Shown here: one piece after another, positions 53,991 through 64,000 of the stretch
Layout of the letters: every line of letters begins with the position of its first letter
Position numbering within the stretch: position 1 is the first letter of the stretch
Assembly (NCBI GenBank): GCA_047495785.1
Contig: JBLDXI010000066.1
Coordinates: 62,001 to 126,000, forward strand
Direction: 5' to 3'
DNA: 64,000 nt
Source: Lepidodermella squamata
Lineage: Eukaryota; Gastrotricha
Made by a program: the position numbers and the translations under genes
The notes under the pieces: generated by a model
Told to the model about the DNA's origin: nothing
The model's database searches: none
Seen by the model: the letters and a program-made list of their open reading frames with translations, nothing else

Positions 53991-56900
53991 ATGGGCTATT
54001 CAATTCTAATATATTTGGCAGTGATGCTATCAGCAATAGCCATCGCCAACTCACAGCAAGCATACAAGCGCTGCTTCTCCCGATTCAATGACAATTTCTC
54101 TGGTTGTAAAACCAATTGCGCTTATTTCGAAGAAGTTCAGGTAAAATAAAATTTAATAAAAATTAATGAAAAAAATGTATTCTTAATTTCCATCAGCTCG
54201 GGCTTGCTTTGACTGGCCTCGACAGCTGCACGGCCGGAGTGCGTTTATTATATTATATCAAATTTTCTAGCAGCTGCTATATTCTATTTTGTCTAATATG
54301 TAGTCAGTTCGAAGCTGTTTCAATTTCAAGCAAATCAGCATGAGGTGCATTCCCAGGAATTTGGGATGCTCAGCTGATGAAGTTCAGGTTAAGTTCAATT
54401 CAGTAACAAAAATTCTAGAGATTCTAAAGATTTTCTCTGTTAGACGAGTGAGTTCCTGGGCCAGTCGTTCAAAGCGAAGTACGAAGAATGTCGAGCAGAT
54501 ATCAACAGTTTCATAGTTTGTTTTTTTTTGATCTCGCGAAATCTCGGGTGAAACGATATTTTTTGTATTTTGCAGATTCGGCCGGCTTATCTATGCGATA
54601 AAAATGGCGCCCGGCTCTGCATACCGATCAATGGAACCTGCCCTAACAACGGGGTGAGGCTATTCAACCCTCCTTCTAGTTTGTTGCGACCAAAACACGC
54701 TTCTGAATTATTTTTCAAAATATATTAAAATTTATCAGCAAGTTAAAAATAATGATCTCAGATTAAAAAGGCAAATATATAATAATTTTCAAAAATAAAA
54801 AATCGAAGAACTTTTTATTTTATTTATTTTCATCGAAAACCGTCCGAGTCAAGCTTGAATTCATTTGAATAAAATGCGGATATTTACGTGAGACGTACTA
54901 TAGGATGCCGCGGCTTTAAATATTTGCTCGAAAATAATAATGAGCTAGAATTGTGAATATTCACATCTAAATTTTTGTAAATAAATCAGCAAGTTGGACT
55001 TTGCACCTCATTTAAAAAATCACATTATTCATGATTGTTTGCGAGCCGCGGCGTCCTATAGGTCGTTTTGGTCAGAAAATTTCCAGAAAATTCCAGAAAT
55101 AGGTATTGAATTCAGTACTAAACATCATTGAATTCCGTACCAAATCGTTTCAATCAGTTCCAAATGCCAAATTTCAAGACCCAGCCTTCAACTCCAACCA
55201 AACTCTAACCCTAACCCTAACCCTAACCCTGAACAGTTTAATAGCGAATAAATTGGTTAGGTATTGAATTAAATGAAATGTTGGTACCGGCAAAAATTCA
55301 ATCCATGTTTACTTAATCCATGATTGGAAGGTATCAATTACGGGTAAAAGTTATCAACTAAAATTAAGACCTAAATTATCTAGCTTTCATCAGAATATTG
55401 AATGATTATCGGAATTAAAAATGAAATCTTTTACTTGTTCCCACAGGGATACGTCCGCACAGTAGTATCGCTGCAAGATTGTATGGTTGAGCAGTACAGT
55501 GAGTTGCACGCCATATCGTTCGCTATGTTGAACAACTCGGATTAAAGCTCGGATCAAAGGGTAACAAGTAAAACGTCATTTGAGACATTTAAGACAGAAT
55601 CGACTATTTTCAAATTCCTATCGAGCTTAGGTACGGGCCCTTTTTATAGGTACGGCACGTCTCATTGGTTTTCGCATCTTCATCCACGTAAACAATGCCT
55701 CTTGTTACTTGTCACTCATCACCTTACATTTCAAAGCTTTAATCCGAGTTTTCCAGCAATGCTAACGTTATCATCTCACTTGCCTTCACATCTTTTTCTA
55801 TGCTTTAGTTGTAAGAAAAGAAAGCGATTTCAAACCGCACTACCGCTGTTTCCTGGTCAGCGATCGCTCTTTTCTCGGCTGCCAATCGACAGCATGCAAC
55901 AGAACGTTTGCTACACAGGTATAGTTTTGCTGTAAAATTATTGAATTTTTCATATACGATGTTAACATAATAGGAGTTCAGCCTTGGCACTTATATGGAC
56001 AAACCTCACTGCACAGTTGGCGTGAGTCCACCTTATTCAAACCATGCATTTCTAATTCAAGGAAATGAAACTTCCAGCCTGCTGCACTTTGCTCGTCAGC
56101 CTCTGGGAACATCTGCCGAGGTTCATGCAGCTCAACCGGACTAACGCTGGTATGACAATGCTGGAAATTGTGCCTTTATAATTCTTCCTTGAATATTTTA
56201 AAATTATCTAAATCATTTTAAACCTTCCACTTGATTTTGAATTCAGGGTGCCACGTTCAACGCCAAGGCAGATTTTGCTGGCAATTATGCTGATTGCATT
56301 GGATCTCAGGTTTTCTTGATTCTTTGATATCTTCGAGGCTATCCCCTGTCGGAAAAAGTTGGACCGTGGTGGACCTTTTGGCCTTTCTCACAAGACGGTG
56401 GACCATGGTGGCCCATTTTGGACCTGGTATTTCGTGAATTTTTCCGTTTGGCCTCGGCGAATCTGAAAGTTGGTCATTCTATGGCCAGAAAGTGATTTTT
56501 GCGAAATTATTCGAAACATTTTTAAGAAAATTGGTGCAAGCATGGCCAACGCCCGATCTGCTCTGGAGAGTTTTATATGCAACGTCGCACGTTGGTCATC
56601 GCACGGCCAACGAGTCATTCTGCGTCAAATTTCCGGAAAATTAGCTAAACAGCTGGTCCATGGATGGCCATGACATAACCTTCTCCGAAAATGAGTTTTT
56701 TGAACTTCAAAACTTGGTCATTCCATGGCCAAGAGTTTATTTGTGTGCAAATTTCGAAAATTAGTATAAAATAGACCAGAAAAGGCCAAAACACTTCTGC
56801 GCTTAAAACACTGGCTTTTTACCTGGAATGGCAAAATTACACATCGGCACCATTTCGCCGGCAAGTCATCATGAGAGACCAAATTAGTCCAATAATTACC

Positions 56901-59900
56901 CGAAATTTTTTAGCTTTTTCACTAATTTTGGTATTATTTGTAGGAAGAAAAATTGATGAATAATTTGTTCTTAATGTGGAGTTCGTCCCGTATTTTGCAT
57001 TAACATCGAACTGTGTTGATTGATTATTTGATCGAAATTGCATCGAAATTTGATCGATATTCTTAATTTTTTCAGCCTTTTGATGGTGATTGTGCTGATG
57101 GTATTGTGACGAGTAAAAGCAAGCAAGGAAATGGGAATTTTCTAGACACAAGCTTAAAGTCCACATTTCTATCATTTTCTGTGCTTGTTATTTATTAGCA
57201 AAATTAGGAAAATCGTCAATCATCGGACATAAAAAATGACAACTGAAATCGCGCTAATTCAACTTCGTGATCACCCTGTGATCAAGTGTTGAAAAATCAC
57301 AGATGAAATGAAAAATTTGATAGAAATTTGAGCTGCGAGTGGCAGATATCCGCAATTTAAATTATTTTACGAAAATCGAGGAAAAATGCAACATTAATTA
57401 AAATACCGAGGTTCGATATAATCTATTTGGAGTATTTCAGCGTTGCCATGAATATTAACCTATGCAATTCATGACAATAAACCGGGCTCAAATATATGAG
57501 CACATTTTCAATTTTATTTATAACTAATAACTATGATAAGAGGCAATTTCATGAGTTCAATTGCAGCGGAAATTCGCAGCCGAGCGGCAGTCACAGCGCT
57601 ATTCTGGCTATTATTTTCTGGCTGACCAGTCAATATGGCAAGAATAAATTGGGCTTCAATGCCAGAATGGGATGAAATGATAATCAGCGACGAGAAAAAA
57701 GTTTTACAAAAATACTAAAAAATATGGGCAAAATGAAATGATAGTCTGGAGAAATGGTTGCGGACCATCGATTTTCGAATTTAAACGACACGATCTGGCC
57801 TGGAATATTTCTGGACGATTGAGCGGTCTATCACGCTTCAATTAGTATGGCAAAAATCATAGATCAAAGAAACATTAAAAGTTGACTCACAAACTAAAAT
57901 AAAAACTCGATTAATGTTTCAAATGCGCGAGTAAAACACTGTTGCGTAATAGAATTAAGACAGTGCATTGTTGAACAACGCAAAAATGAGTTCAATCGGC
58001 ATTTACCAAGTTTTCATCCTGTTTTTCACTTGAATTATCTATAGGTAGCGTGCCTCGACTCTTCGTAAATACAAAATAGGTTCATGTTTTCAATCAGCTT
58101 TTAGTACTTATTGATATTTTACCTCGCGATTGCCTGACACAACCTCCCCAACTAAATGCCCATATCGACTAGGTAAAATTCACTTTTCAGCGATCTTTTT
58201 AGCGAATGAATTTTTAAAAAATTGTGATTAAAATTCACCAAGAAATTCCCATAAAGTTGAGCAAATCGTGCTGCTCGCTGCCGATCTATAACTATCCTGG
58301 TTCTCAAAACGTCTTTCAAAAATGTGCAAGTTGAGTGTTTTTCGGAATTTTCCACTAATTTTTCTCAACTCAAATCTTTTCTTGTAGGACCTGGAACTTT
58401 ATTTTCGCAAAGGGCCAGGTGATGGTGTGATCGAATGCCGACCAATGGACCTTGAACAATGCGCTTGTTAGTACCCTTTCCAACCATTCGCGGTTCGACC
58501 ATTCGCGGTTTGTTTTTTTCGAAAAATTCAGGATTTTTTTTTAATTTACGCGATAGTTTCAATTTTTTCACTCAAATTTCAGTTCCCCGTGAGTTTTTTA
58601 CGTGAAATAATTTATCTAATTGTTAATTTGCTGTAGAATCTAGTCGATTTTTACCACAAGCCAATGCCTGGCAATCAAGTGTTAAACGAACTTTGCGCTT
58701 TGATTTTTCGATTCACGAGTTTGGGCTAACAGTCGAGGTTCATGGCTTCGATTTCCACCTTGCTCACAATTCTCATCATGGTTTGCCTGATAGAAAAGTG
58801 AGTTGAAAGTCTACCGAAAATGTGTAATTTTAATTAATTTGTATTGAAAAAAATAATTTTCAATTTTGGAAATAAATTCTTCAATACCTTTTTTCGTAAA
58901 ATCCAAACCAATTTTTGGAAAGGTTTATTAATTTTACGGTTTTCTTATGCAATTCTTCCCAATTTTTCTTTCATATTTTTCAAAAAAAAGTTATCCTGTA
59001 TATTTTTTAAATGAATTTTTTAATAATTTATGTCCCGTTGTTTTTCCAAATTTCAATAATTTCAATTTTTTATTTTTCATGCATTCAAAATATTGTCAAA
59101 ATTTCAATCGCTTATTAGCTGAGTCTGAATAAAATGATTTTAGGTTTTCTTAATTTTCGAATTTTACTAAACTGTTCTTATCATGCAGATGAAGTCCGTC
59201 ACTGGGTACTGGGTTGGACGAGAGAATGGACGAGAGTCGACGATGGTAACGATGACAATCACTTCTTCTGGCGGCGGCTGTCGACTACTGAACTCATGAA
59301 CATGTTCTTATTAGTTCTCATGACTTATTAATATCTCGTGAAATTTAAATAATTTGAAATAATGTCGAAAATGTATGTTTCTGTGGAATAAAAATTCATT
59401 CGAATTTTAAAGTTGAATTCTTGTACCAGAAACGGAGTAAAAGAAAGCTGGAGGACCAAAACAAGGCGAGGTTTAAGCTGAATTCTGACCCCATGCATGA
59501 CCACTGACGGCCAAATGGTTGGCCATGGCATGACCATTTTGCTTGGTAATTCTGGCCCACCGTGGCCCATTCCAAGTTGGCCATGGAAGGTCCATCATGA
59601 GGCCACGAATTTTGGGGCCACCTGGACCCAAATATGAGTGAATTTATTTTGGTCCACCGTGGACCAGATTTTTCCGACAGGGTCCCGTATATTTCCAGCC
59701 CCACACGCAGTGCCTGAACCAAAATACATCTGCGTTCGTCAAATGTCAGCCTAAAGGAACGTCGTGCCCAGCTGGAAGCATCAGTGGAAATACATTCAAT
59801 ACTCTGAACGATTGCTCAACTTGTAAGCAAATTAATGTCACTTACACGGAATTATTGAATGATTGAGCGGAATTGAATTGTGATTAATGGCCTGACTGTG

Positions 59901-60640
59901 TTTTAGTTTCATGCAGCCAAAAGTGTGCGAATGATGGGACTTGCGTCGCTACAAACAATTGTTCATGTACGCCAGCGTGGCAGGGTTCGGATTGTACGAC
60001 GCGTTAGTCAACACTTACTTTTTAATTCTTCGACAAAGTGTAAAACTGGGTTTTTGAAACAGCAAAATGTACGAATGAGCCATGCTCTGCTAACGCCCGT
60101 TGCGTAACGGCTGGAGGATCATGTTCGTGCGCCCCGGGCTGGAGTGTTCCACCGAATTGTACTAAAGGTATGCGAAACAACGTTGCTAAATATGATTTCA
60201 AGATTTCTACTACATTCAGCCGTTTGCTCGGATTGCACTGCTGAAAACCAGCAATGCCTTTTGCCTAGCCAGTGTACCTGCAAGACAGGTTGGGAAGGAG
60301 CCAACTGCACCAAAGGTAGGCTGCTTGTTGTTGGTTGATACGGCACTTATCGATGGTTTCTCCTTATTGAATAGCTATTTGCTCTGATTGTACTGGTGAG
60401 AACCAGCAATGCCCACAGCCAAACCAGTGCACGTGCAAGACTGGATGGGAAGGAACTAATTGCACCAAAGGTAGGCTACTTAAGGTTATTCCATAGGAAA
60501 CCAGATCGATGGTATTGCATAATGTCATTCCCTCACCTCTTTTATCATACCCTTTCCATTAAACAGCCATCTGTTCCGCCTGCGCCGCTGAGAATCAGCA
60601 ATGCCTGCTACCTAACCAATGTACGTGCAAAACATTTTGC
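53991..60640 (+). CDS. secreted Cys-rich multi-EGF protein, truncated at the duplication junction
   Basis: Exon 1 (53991–54140) has a signal peptide (MGYSILIYLAVMLSAIAIAN) and a Cys-containing stretch. Likely following exons are 54197–54238, 54304–54387, 54444–54515, then less certain ones, 56247–56309, and after a 3.4-kb intron 59699–59822. Five EGF-like units follow, one exon each and all phase 1: 59907–60002, 60063–60167, 60220–60315, 60375–60470 and 60567 onward. The last three are close copies (CSDCTAENQQC…QCTCKTGWEG). The fifth breaks off after QCTCKT at ~60635, where the sequence switches to the duplicated segment, so the unit reads on into unrelated codons and stops. The middle of the model is tentative. 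Role: extracellular, adhesion or matrix-like by domain type. Confidence 0.7.
54680..55080. repeat. foldback-like inverted repeats in an EGF-gene intron
   Basis: ACTATAGGATGCCGCGGCTT near 54897 is mirrored by GAGCCGCGGCGTCCTATAGG near 55043. Outer CGACCAAAACACG and GTCGTTTTGGTC are also inverted. Probably another non-autonomous element. Confidence 0.4.
55203..55230 (-). repeat. short interstitial telomere-like (CCCTAA)4 tract
   Basis: CTAACCCTAACCCTAACCCT, about four CCCTAA units inside an EGF-gene intron, the reverse orientation of the tract at 43733. Confidence 0.75.
55513..55771. repeat. foldback element, CGTTGAATAACTCGG family, copy 4
   Basis: ATATCGTTCGCTATGTTGAA at the left is mirrored by TTCCAGCAATGCTAACGTTA at the right; TTGTCACTCATCACCTTA is shared with the other copies. 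Arms have diverged more than at 46006. Confidence 0.55.
56344..59682. mobile_element. 3.3-kb non-autonomous element filling an EGF-gene intron
   Basis: Ends are inverted CCCTGTCGGAAAAA (14 bp exact), followed on both sides by palindromic GGTCCACGGTGGACC-like sequence. Subterminal DNA (about 56390–56780 and 59490–59660) carries many copies of TTGGCCATGGCATGACC-like motifs in both orientations. No transposase-like frame is seen in the 3,339 bp. It occupies nearly the whole intron between 56309 and 59699. No target duplication could be fixed (TC on both sides). Confidence 0.6.
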
Positions 60641-61103
60641 GCTAATTTTGCGCTAATTTTCCGCATGAATGAATAACGTCGCTGTGTGTATAACCGGTTG
60701 CGCATATAATATTATCATTGTTATTACATATTATTATTATTGTTATTTGACCAACTGCCACATTTCATTATTATTATGGTCATGTAGTTGTAGTAATAAT
60801 AGTAGTGCCGTGGTGAAAAATAACACAACGGCCGTTCCTAACGCTTTATTTATTCGCTGTTTACGCATATAGGCAGCGGATTCCTCTTCAGACGCCACTA
60901 CGACACAGTCAGTAGCTATATAGTATGTACACAGGCAGAGGCATATAGGCTAGAATACCAGTACTAACTCAGCATATTAGATTCACACAGGATTCGCCCC
61001 TATATACTTCCTGTTATTAAATAACTACAGCAGCAATAGCTTCTATACAAGCGATTTTCCTCGTTAATTTTTTTAGGAAATTCTGCCTTAAAAAAATAAA
61101 AAA

Positions 61104-62804
61104 ATGGCTCCACTCACCCTGAAAACCTTCACGTTAAACTGCTGGTAATTTTTATTAATTTTTTCTAATTTTTCCAATCTAATTTTTGTATTTAAAAGGA
61201 TGCTGCCTGTTTTATCTAAGGATAAGGACATTCGGGCGCCGGCTATAGGTCGGCATTTAGCCGAGTCCGAATACGACATAGTCTTCCTGCAAGAAGTCTG
61301 GTCCCATAAATGGTTCGAAATTATCGAAAAAGAGTGCATCTCGCGGTACCCATTCAGCCGCTGCTTTTTCAGGTTTCTAATTTGTTTGAAAAAAAATTGA
61401 ATAATTATTCCTTAATTTATAGTGGCCGAGTTGGAACGTCTGGATTATGTATCCTGAGTCGATATCCGATTGTTGACAGTTTTTTCCATCCTTACATGAT
61501 AAATGGTGACTGGCATGATTTCGCTCATGGGGATTACCATGCGACAAAAGGTAAAAACAAACTTTTTCAATTTTTTCAAAATTTTTCAATTGAAAATTTA
61601 GGCGTTGGTTATGCTCGAGTTATGGCCGGCGATTTTCCTGTCCATTGCTTTGTTACACATGTAATTTTGTGTGTTTTTTCTGTAATTTTTAACCGATTTT
61701 TTATTATTTTTTCATAGATGCATGCTGAGTATGATCCGAAAAATGATCCGCATTACGTTCACCGGCTAGCTCAGGCTTATGAAATTCTTAAATTTGCCGA
61801 TCTGATGTCAGTGCCGAATGCGAGTGACACGCATGGATCGTTGACCTTGATAGCCGGTGACCTAAATCTGCAAACCAAAGACTTGGGCATCCAGCTCATT
61901 CAATACGGCGGATTTCACGGTAAAATATTTAAAAAAAAATCGAAAAAAATCAAATTAAAAAATCGAATATTTTTATATATCGAATATTTAGAAATATTTT
62001 TCTAAAATTTCAACTTTTTAAAAATATTTAAAAATTCTTTGAAATACCTAAAAATAATGGAAAATATTAAATTAGAAATTGGAAATCTCCTTGGCGAAAA
62101 ATTATGCAAATTTATAATTTTTATAATTTTTCAGACTCATGGCAAGAAGTTCACAAGGGTCAATATGTGCCAAGTTGCGATCACCAAGGCAATCTTTACA
62201 CTCCAAAATCGTATCAAACGTTGTTCCCAGGTGGAAAGCGGATCGACTACATATTTTACCGACCTCGTAAATAATTTTTCAAAATTTTAATTTTTATAAG
62301 TCAAATTTTTCTAAATTTTCAGAAAACGTTCGATGTGAAGTGATGAACAGTGAAATTCACAATCTGAAAGTCGCGACAACTGACATACCGCTGTCCGACC
62401 ACGAAGCCGTGACGACGTCGTTCAAAATTACGCCAGCATCGGACGGTAATAGTAAAAAGCAATCAAACCCTACAGCGAAGCATGGACCTCGAATCCGGAA
62501 GCTGCAGCATCACGAGGATGATTTGCTGCTGAAAGTGCATGAAATTTTTCAACAATCTGCTAAAAAGAGCGAACAATCTGGCAAAAAGTGCCTCAATGTT
62601 ATTGCAGGTCTTTTAGTATTCGGCGTTTTAACCTTGATACTTGCTCCCTTTCTGTGCTCTCTCGTTAGCGTTTTGATCTACACTTTGGTGGTTGTTATAC
62701 TTTCAATTCATTACTTTGTTGCGAAACGTCAGGAATATAGCCATTTTCTGGAAATTCAGCATCAAATTGAAGCCGATTTGCGGGCTAGGAAGCATTTCGA
62801 CTGA
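61104..62804 (+). CDS. neutral sphingomyelinase (SMPD2-like), copy 2
   Basis: Exact copy of the gene at 51349–53049, each exon shifted by 9,755 bp (61104–61144, 61199–61372, 61423–61550, 61602–61660, 61718–61919, 62135–62266, 62323–62804). It has the same 405-residue product with all catalytic motifs and its own copy of the ~450-bp upstream region, so it should be expressed alike if real. Confidence 0.9.
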
Positions 62805-63745
62805 TAATTCGAAGAGTAAATGAGGATTTTAATAAAATGACTTTGAGTATTTTCGGCGGTCGAAAAGAGTCTGATTTGAGGTTCATGGCATTGCTAGAAT
62901 ATTGACGCCAATTTCAGCCAGGTTAGTTTCACCGATATTTCGAAGCGATTTCCAAAGAATAAGGCCAATGTCCCCAGGTGTTTCCAAGTTTTGAATGGAA
63001 AAAATATCATTAATCGCAAAACTTTTGTTTATATTATTACAGAGTGTCCCAGAAGTTGCGCAACTATTATTTTTCGATTTGGCAACATTTTGTAGGAAAT
63101 TAAGCTAATTTTAAATTAACCTACTGAGAGAAAATTCCATGAAATTTCGAGATTTTATCGAAGAAATCAAATATTTACCGGAGAAACCCCGGAAAACCGC
63201 GATGGTTCGGTAATTTTCGGTATTACCCGGTTAGGCCAAATTAGGGCATTTAATTGCCTAATTCCGGCCAGGAGTCTAGGTGGCTTCAAAATTAGCCATA
63301 AATCAAGGTAAAATCGTCCGGACTTGCGGTAAGAGGCTTCGATAGCCCAAGAACTCCTCTAAAATTATGTATCTGCCGAATATTTTCTAAAAATTCAGCT
63401 GACTGGAAAAGTTGGAAAAATCCAAGAAAAAAGGCCGAATTTAGGGCGGGAGGCTCAAGGCTGATTTTAAAGTTATCGAAAAATGCATGGCGCATCGTTC
63501 GAGAGGAATTACTCAACCGCTCGTGCCTTTTTAAATTTTTTTGTAATTTTCTGTGTGAAACCAGAATAGCAGCGAGGTTAAAAAAGGACCCCATCCTTCT
63601 TTTTCACGCGTAAAATCCAAAAATTCGACGCGTGTAATGCCGCGGGAGATCAAGCACATTAAATGACTGAATGACATTCAATCGTCATTCATTTAAATTT
63701 ATTTTCTCGAATTTCTGATTTTTTTCGAAATTTCGAAACTTCTTG
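62805..63745. other. duplicated intergenic region
   Basis: Copy of 53050–53990, including the CCGGAAAACC repeat at 63040–63255. No gene seen. Confidence 0.5.
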
Positions 63746-64000
63746 ATGGGCTATTCAATTCTAATATATTTGGCAGTGATGCTATCAGCAATAGCCATCG
63801 CCAACTCACAGCAAGCATACAAGCGCTGCTTCTCCCGATTCAATGACAATTTCTCTGGTTGTAAAACCAATTGCGCTTATTTCGAAGAAGTTCAGGTAAA
63901 ATAAAATTTAATAAAAATTAATGAAAAAAATGTATTCTTAATTTCCATCAGCTCGGGCTTGCTTTGACTGGCCTCGACAGCTGCACGGCCGGAGTGCGTT
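63746..64000 (+). CDS. Cys-rich multi-EGF protein, copy 2, 5' part only
   Basis: Repeats exon 1 (63746–63895, signal peptide and first Cys residues) and exon 2 (63952–63993) of the gene at 53991. The rest lies beyond the window, so whether this copy is complete cannot be seen. Confidence 0.7.

Larger units (their letters stand above)
50895..54245 (+). repeat. exact segmental duplication, copy 1
   Basis: At least 3,351 bp equal 60650–64000 at a constant offset of 9,755 bp. Every open frame in the two copies is identical. Contains a complete neutral sphingomyelinase gene and the first exons of the EGF gene. Confidence 0.93.
60650..64000 (+). repeat. exact segmental duplication, copy 2 (runs off the window)
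   Basis: Identical to 50895–54245 as far as read. The left junction is within GCGCTAATTTT: the 11 bases occur twice in a row at 60639–60660, with the second belonging to the copied segment. It cuts into the fifth EGF exon of the preceding gene. Confidence 0.93.

Noticed and set aside
59396-59722. A 108-codon minus-strand frame rich in Trp/Pro/His
   Set aside because: It arises from the TGGCCATGG palindromic repeats at the right end of the 56344–59682 element.
1-64000. CRISPR arrays, tRNA or rRNA genes, bacterial operons
   Set aside because: I saw no regularly spaced repeats with unique spacers and no recognisable tRNA or rRNA segment; the gene structure is eukaryotic throughout.

Overview
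The window is animal nuclear DNA. Nearly every gene is split by short GT–AG introns with TTTTCAG-like acceptors. The gene set is metazoan: Na+/K+-ATPase alpha, Cys-loop receptor, SCAMP, neutral sphingomyelinase, CAP/SCP secreted proteins, EGF repeats. CAP expansion, a DUF229-type gene and dense foldback repeats suggest a compact invertebrate genome, perhaps ecdysozoan. The species cannot be named from the sequence. Interstitial telomere-like tracts are TTAGGG-type rather than the TTAGGC typical of many nematodes.

Layout. 1–4.3 kb: repeats only, including an inverted-repeat element at 1895–3811. 4.35–9.96 kb: an F-box gene whose second exon is interrupted by a complete 4,342-bp P-element-like transposon (5274–9615), with 216-bp inverted repeats, an exact 8-bp target duplication and a three-exon transposase. 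10.4–12.9 kb: a DUF229-like gene that has lost its expected catalytic motifs. 14.4–22.4 kb: five tandem minus-strand genes for secreted sushi-like + CAP proteins. 22.6–38.8 kb: three MFS transporters interleaved with three SCAMP genes, an orphan 8-TM protein, and a plus-strand divergent Na+/K+-ATPase alpha-like gene. 39.4–50.0 kb: three papain-family proteases, between which lies a minus-strand gene (40.9–45.5 kb). Its two exons join in frame to encode two concanavalin/LamG-like domains followed by a complete Cys-loop channel. 50.9–60.6 kb: a neutral sphingomyelinase and a multi-EGF gene. From 60,650 to the window end the sequence repeats 50,895–54,245 without a difference that I found.

Functionally this is a cell-surface, membrane-traffic and secreted-protein neighbourhood shaped by local duplication (CAP x5, MFS x3, SCAMP x3, protease x3, sphingomyelinase x2) and by transposons. 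At least eight foldback or inverted-repeat elements lie in introns and intergenic DNA.

The strongest candidates for something undescribed are the LamG–LamG–Cys-loop-receptor fusion and the P-element-like transposon captured inside an F-box exon. Exon joins were deduced by eye from splice signals, reading phase and paralogue comparison. For all complete multi-exon models except the EGF gene, the exon lengths sum to a multiple of three.
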